From positions 3,741,740 through 3,805,739 of the forward strand of contig OY829654.1 in the NCBI GenBank assembly GCA_963691815.1: a DNA stretch of 64,000 bases, in the 5' to 3' direction. The stretch comes from Echiichthys vipera. Its lineage: Eukaryota > Chordata > Actinopteri > Perciformes > Trachinidae. Of the stretch, positions 62,301-64,000 are shown piece after piece (position 1 is the first letter of the stretch; each line of letters starts with the position of its first letter). The translations under genes and the position numbers were made by a program. The notes below the pieces were generated by a model. The model searched no databases. It was given only the letters and a program-made list of their open reading frames with translations, and had not been told where the DNA came from.

Positions 62301-63897
62301 TCGCTGTCAGCACAGTAACTGATATCATATTTCAATGTCTTATTTTGTTGCACTTGATGTTTGGTTGTGTTATCAAAGTGACTTGCTTGTTTTCGATCAT
62401 AAGTAATAACTTAACCGTCGCCTTTTGTCGTCTAAACTTAACCGTCACCTTTAGTTGTCTGAACTTTAGTAATAATAAGTAATGTAATCTTAACAAATGC
62501 ACATGTTCAGCTTTGCTTTTGCTTTTTTTGTCAATAAATTCAGCTGTTAATGAGCAATAAAAATGTCATAATTATCGCTGTTCCAACACACTCACATGTC
62601 ATCACTTACGGTACACGCCTTAAACAGTCTGCACCTCTGCAGTATGAATGATGACAAAGACAAAGAGAAGAGAAGAGAAGAGAAGAGAAGAGAAGAGAAG
62701 AGAGGAGACGAGCAGAGAAGTGAAGAGAAGTGAAGAGAAGAGAAGAGAAGAGAAGCGAGGAGATCTGGCTTCAGCACCCCGCTCTTATCCTCACCGATCT
62801 GAACGTAGTCCGGCCCGATATGGAAAGGTGTCATCAGGCCCTCCAGGAAGTCTCGCACCCGTCTGAAGTTGGTGCGTCCGATGCTCCAGGAGCCGTCCAC
62901 CAACAACACGATGTCTGCCGCCGCATCGCTGTCACACTCAAACGGTTTCCTTGGAGACGCGCCTAAATAAATGGAAGAGGAGAGAAAATATCGACTCAAG
63001 AAAATCGGCTAAACTTAACCATCACCTTTTGTCGTCTAAACTCAACCGACGCCTTTTGTCGTCAAAACTTAACCATCACTTTTTGTCCTCTTAAGTTAAC
63101 CAAGAAAAACAGCGGCCTGTATCCGTATCGGCATCGGCCCTTAAAAAATCCATCTCGGTCGATCCCCATTTTACCTTAAGTAACGTTTTTCCTGTCATTA
63201 GTCATCCGCGGACGCGTATTAGTGGGCGCGCGGGTAAATGCACGGTTTAAATCAGGAACCAGATGGCTCTGCATTTACACAGGTGTTAAAAATAGGTGCA
63301 TAAATACTGAGTGCACATGTGTCGACACGGTGAGTTTCCGTGTATGTGAGCGTGGATATGTTCCCCTGGATTATGAGGGAGAGAGAGAGAGAGAGGACAC
63401 ATGTGCCCTGCAGCCCCACGAGAAGGCCTGTCATTATCCTTTCCTTTACCTGTCCCTCCCTTGTGTAAACACTGTCATCGGATCTCAAACCGACACTTAC
63501 TGCGCTCGAGCTTCTTGTTCCTTAAGAGGCCGTGATAGTGAAGGCCAGACGCCATCTTTAGGACAACCTGCTTAACCTCCTGCTCAGAGCGAGGTGTCCT
63601 AATCGGTTCTGTCGTGTTTCGGTTCATTAAAAAAACAATAGAAGCGTTTCAGATCCAGTTTGATGTCATGTGTGGTGACACTGGGGGGGCAGTGGTTACC
63701 TGTAACCGGCTGGGTGGGAAAGGGCGTCTTCCTGGGTTTCTCCTCGGACGCTTTGCCTTGTGTTGTCCCCTGCTCCTCCTTATTCTCCCCCCTCGGACGA
63801 TCCCGCTCTCTGTCTTTCTTCCTCTTCCTCTTCTCTTTGGGGGTTTTCTCCTGGGCCTCGTTGGGGAGCTGAGAGGGGGTTTCTACTGCTGGGGGCT
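36707..63897 (-). CDS. col20a1: col20a1, collagen alpha-1(XX) chain, 5' end outside the window
   Basis: This is a secreted FACIT-family collagen. In gene direction the readable exons give a charged linker, one vWA domain, six fibronectin III domains, a TSPN/laminin-G-like domain and a short triple-helical region with a non-collagenous break, ending at TAG 36709-36707. Apart from the most N-terminal linker exon, all splice phases I worked out agree. Identity as collagen XX rather than XII or XIV rests on FQLQSFEIVCNTTWALDD, SCPAPAYTCTCSSD, GLPGGKGERGEKGEPQS and YQLVTQACEQL, which closely follow collagen XX, and on the small total size. The signal peptide and any N-terminal FN3 domain would lie beyond position 64000. 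Introns are large and hold most mobile elements of this half. Confidence 0.92.
37767..37850. repeat. (CA)n microsatellite
   Basis: About 42 CA dinucleotides preceded by CG-containing CACACG units, within the last col20a1 intron. Confidence 0.97.
39330..39811. mobile_element. Chimeric SINE: family C fused to truncated family A
   Basis: 39330-39598 is family C (GCGCTTTCACAGTGTTTGTC, CAAGGACACTTCGACATGTC, GATCGAACCGCCAATCTCTC). From 39600 it switches to the middle of family A (GGGTTTTCTCCGGGTTCTCC) through to GACAGGGACAAGCGGTTGAA. Lies in a col20a1 intron. Confidence 0.75.
40944..41551 (-). mobile_element. PIF/Harbinger-type element, diverged full copy
   Basis: Ends GAGCGTGATCACACTGTCC / GGATAGTGTGAGCACGCTC, with TAA on both sides (40941-40943 and 41552-41554). 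The minus strand carries the Myb-like piece (LQIWSDEKIQKQSTRRTKTQ). The ends differ from the other copies at matching positions, suggesting a subfamily. Confidence 0.82.
41555..41826. mobile_element. PIF/Harbinger-type element, 272-bp short copy
   Basis: Ends GGGCGCACTCACACTGTCC / GGACAGTGTGAGTGCGCCC, flanked by TAA at 41552-41554 and 41827-41829. The Myb-like piece is deleted. It abuts the 40944-41551 copy, sharing a single TAA. Confidence 0.85.
42246..42867 (+). mobile_element. PIF/Harbinger-type element, longest copy
   Basis: Perfect TAA flanks (42243-42245, 42868-42870). Ends GGGCGCACTCACACTGTCC / CACAGTGGGAGTGCGCCC. Internal GAGCACGAGCGTGCGCACGT repeats and MAAKGSRWCDAEVECLLQIW at about 42559. 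Lies in a col20a1 intron between collagen exons. Confidence 0.86.
43600..43915 (-). mobile_element. LINE 3' end fused to SINE family A
   Basis: 43600-43800 is the LINE 3' end in minus orientation (CTTATCCGGGGTCGGGTCGC, CTGGTCCTGGGTCTTCCCC). At CCCAGCTGGAGCC it passes directly into family A SINE sequence (GATCCCAGCTGACATTGGGC) up to 43915. Confidence 0.78.
44195..47492 (-). CDS. col20a1: col20a1 TSPN / laminin-G-like (NC3) domain exons
   Basis: Exons 47492-47454, 47362-47224, 47135-46993, 46377-46268, 45146-44988, 44742-44665 and 44281-44195 join in phase. They encode FDMMEAFGLTQRAHSS, AGFSPEHTISIAFRVLQDTP, LVYFSLDYRGEVQELTFD, VSLSVDCQRVGERTARPVG, the Cys-bearing FEIVCNTTWALDDTCCDLPG, and RDEESCPAPAYTCTCSSD before the first Gly-X-Y triplets. 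The TSPN domain is the shared globular module just before the triple helix in FACIT collagens. The GTCAGT donor after LPGV is non-optimal; GTGGTC one codon earlier is an alternative. Confidence 0.92.
44285..44351. repeat. (CA)n microsatellite at exon edge
   Basis: About 33 CA units with CG interruptions, starting 3-4 bp from the acceptor of the col20a1 exon 44281-44195. Confidence 0.95.
44822..44966 (-). mobile_element. SINE family C fragment
   Basis: Minus-strand head GGCTGTGGCCTGGTGGAAGA (A box) and GGTGGTTCAATCCCC (B box), followed by CGAAGTGTCCTTGGGCAAG. Lies in a col20a1 intron. A shorter relative is at 55982-56082. Confidence 0.7.
45393..45925. mobile_element. Putative nonautonomous DNA element
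   Basis: Shares several segments with the interior of 57940-58340 (CTGTCTGTGTTTCCCTG, TGTCTGCATTxGGTCCA, GTGTTCCCxTTTCCCxTCC-like). Ends resemble an inverted pair (TGTCATGATC / GTTCACGACA), but poorly. Family unknown. Confidence 0.4.
47543..48180 (-). mobile_element. LINE 3' end, copy with readable RT C-terminus
   Basis: The minus strand reads MKEFKYLGIMFTSEGTMERE, then a decayed stretch, and ends with the same (TCATC)n-bounded 3' tail as 6235-6692. MxEFKYLGxLFTSEGxMEREI is typical of a widespread fish LINE family. Inserted in a col20a1 intron. Confidence 0.8.
48907..49390 (+). pseudogene. Tc1/mariner transposase relic, central part
   Basis: Plus-strand reading ATVKRGGGSLMVWGCFAASG, IDGTMNSALCQKILKENVLPS fits the middle of Tc1 transposases; the remainder to 49390 is frameshifted. 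A 35-bp scrap of a PIF-type end (GGACAGTGTGAGTGCGACC) precedes it at 48880-48916. Not functional. Confidence 0.85.
49466..49743 (+). mobile_element. SINE family A, 5'-truncated
   Basis: Begins within the body at GGGGCCCTTCTGTGTGGAG and ends GACAAGCGGTTGAAGATGGA with a GGATGAAT tail. The tRNA head is missing. Confidence 0.85.
50480..58786 (-). CDS. col20a1: col20a1 six fibronectin type III domains (12 exons)
   Basis: Each domain is encoded by two exons, the classical FN3 arrangement. Exons: 58786-58614 + 57428-57299; 56435-56290 + 55920-55791; 55592-55453 + 54071-53945; 53811-53672 + 52540-52408; 51531-51386 + 51230-51101; 50858-50742 + 50626-50480. First halves carry the core Trp (KLHW, RVSW, RVSW, TVRW, VVSW, CVSW). 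Second halves carry the Tyr/Leu core (LYHVSIFPVYED, DYSVTLYALYDED, RYLVSVQSHYPQG, EYQISLSALYGDG, RYSILVTAEYRN, LYRISVHSLLG). From memory, human COL20A1 has five FN3 domains after its vWA domain, so this copy has one more. Confidence 0.94.
51575..52081. mobile_element. MITE with CAGTGCGTTTACATGCA ends
   Basis: Inverted termini CAGTGCGTTTACATGCA (51575) and TGCATGTAAACGCACTG (ending 52081) are a perfect 17-bp pair. It includes a 17-G run near 51671. No clear target duplication, no ORF of note. Lies in a col20a1 intron. Confidence 0.82.
54227..54290 (+). mobile_element. PIF/Harbinger-type end fragment
   Basis: GGGCGCACTCACACTGTCC followed by GTCCCGTGCTCCGTGCTTTA, then homology stops. A solo terminus. 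Confidence 0.65.
54498..55095 (+). mobile_element. pogo/Tigger-like nonautonomous transposon with DNA-binding ORF remnant
   Basis: Ends CCGTATTTTCCGCACTATAA and its complement (TTATAGTGCGGAAAATACGG) are inverted and bounded by TA (54496-54497, 55096-55097), the Tc1/mariner/pogo target. An ORF at 54748-54903 starts MAPVKRHAYDAEFTLKAISH and contains NRAAARGFNMNQSMVLKWRK, a CENP-B/psq-type helix-turn-helix start. It stops after QDDLP, and the DDE catalytic part is absent. Confidence 0.88.
57499..58420. mobile_element. hAT-like MITE carrying two nested insertions
   Basis: Ends CAGGGTTCGTGC and GCACGAACCCTG form a perfect 12-bp inverted pair, and flanking ATATT/AATAT extends it. Subterminal TTCAAGCACTTTCAAGG / CTTTTC pieces are also inverted. 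Inside sit a minus-strand SINE of family A (57584-57928) and a segment related to 45393-45925. A solo related end lies at 60727-60800. Confidence 0.75.
57584..57928 (-). mobile_element. SINE family A nested in a MITE
   Basis: Starts with the (ATTC)n tail and CAACCGCTTGTCC, ends in the tRNA-like head (GTGAGGCAACAGTGCTAACC). Minus orientation. Confidence 0.87.
58928..62962 (-). CDS. col20a1: col20a1 von Willebrand factor A domain (4 exons)
   Basis: Exons 62962-62795, 60452-60333, 60197-60033 and 59086-58928 join in phase. The metal-ion-dependent adhesion site is intact: DGSWS in DIVLLVDGSWSIGR, the Thr in YKGGNTFTG, and the Asp in LLTDGKSQDD. The domain closes with GVKNADEAELRQVASEP and VARLVHILCGRIED. 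In FACIT collagens this domain is thought to bind other matrix molecules. The exon pattern is regular, and no residue needed for the fold is obviously missing. Confidence 0.94.
60480..60560. repeat. (AATCA)n plus retroelement 3' end
   Basis: Tandem AAATC units followed by CCTTTATTTATACGGTGCTT, a typical fish SINE/LINE tail. Located 28 bp from the col20a1 vWA exon 60452-60333. Confidence 0.55.
62044..62147 (+). mobile_element. LINE 3' end fragment
   Basis: GGCCCGGGAAAGGGAAGTTT through CCCCGGATAAGCGGCTGAAG and a (GATGA)n tail, same family as 6235-6692. Confidence 0.8.
62664..62760. repeat. (GAAGA)n microsatellite next to vWA exon
   Basis: GAAGA pentamers, about 19 with variants, ending 35 bp before the 3' end of the col20a1 vWA exon at 62795. 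Confidence 0.93.
63502..63897 (-). CDS. col20a1: col20a1 N-terminal linker exons (tentative)
   Basis: Exon 63897-63700 (acceptor ctccag, donor ACAG/GTAACC) encodes a Pro/Glu start and then a strongly basic run, KEKRKRKKDRERDRPRG. A second open segment ending at an A/GTAAGT donor near 63502 encodes SGLHYHGLLRNKKLER, and its 3' phase fits the vWA exon. The 3' phase of the first exon does not fit any acceptor I see for the second, so an exon boundary is wrong or a small exon is missed. Confidence 0.5.
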
Positions 63898-64000
63898 CTG
63901 GAGGAGAGAGAGGCACATGGGCGGGGTCACGGGAAGACAAGCAAAGGTTGTTTAGGGGACCAGTTGAGGCCGTACGGGACATCGGATCCATCTGACTTCA

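Noticed and set aside
63598..63991. Start of a separate lysine-rich gene at the right edge
   Set aside because: Splice-like borders at 63897 and 63700, the strand, and the location directly before the vWA exon favour a col20a1 linker, though the phase is not resolved.

Overview
This window is vertebrate nuclear DNA, almost certainly from a teleost fish. Genes are split into short exons with GT/AG introns. Gene-free sequence is full of CA, CT and GACA microsatellites and of dispersed repeats of fish type: tRNA-derived SINEs, LINE 3' ends, and hAT, PIF/Harbinger, pogo and Tc1 relics. I recognise three genes, all transcribed right to left (minus strand). I see no prokaryotic, viral or CRISPR-like system.

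Layout. 1-7714 is intergenic and repeat-rich, with no gene I can support. 7715-20560 is adnp (zinc-finger/homeobox chromatin protein). Its large last exon is at 8774-11746, two small coding exons lie at 12139-12231 and 14360-14476, and a CpG-rich promoter/first-exon zone lies near 20050-20560. 20560-23970 is intergenic and holds a large foldback element with 31-bp repeats. 23972-30711 is dpm1 (catalytic subunit of dolichol-phosphate mannose synthase), for which nine exons could be joined in frame into a 250-residue protein. 30956-33242 is a 42-bp minisatellite of about 54 copies, 245 bp upstream of the dpm1 start codon. 33246-36500 holds transposon debris. 36707-63897 is col20a1 (FACIT collagen XX). 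Reading in gene direction it encodes a linker, a vWA domain, six fibronectin type III domains, a TSPN/laminin-G-like domain and a short interrupted triple helix. Its first exons lie beyond the right edge.

The genes do not form one pathway. Adnp is nuclear, Dpm1 acts at the ER membrane in N-glycan, GPI-anchor and O-mannose synthesis, and collagen XX is secreted matrix. The adnp-dpm1 pair is a known vertebrate neighbourhood. In human, MOCS3 lies head-to-head with DPM1. Here that position holds the minisatellite, and I cannot find mocs3.

The most unusual structures are the 42-bp array between two divergent promoter-like motifs, the 21.1-22.8 kb foldback element, and a PIF/Harbinger-type family with TWA target duplications that keeps a Myb/SANT-like coding piece. 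None looks like a new biological system. They are best read as repeat biology and possible promoter evolution.
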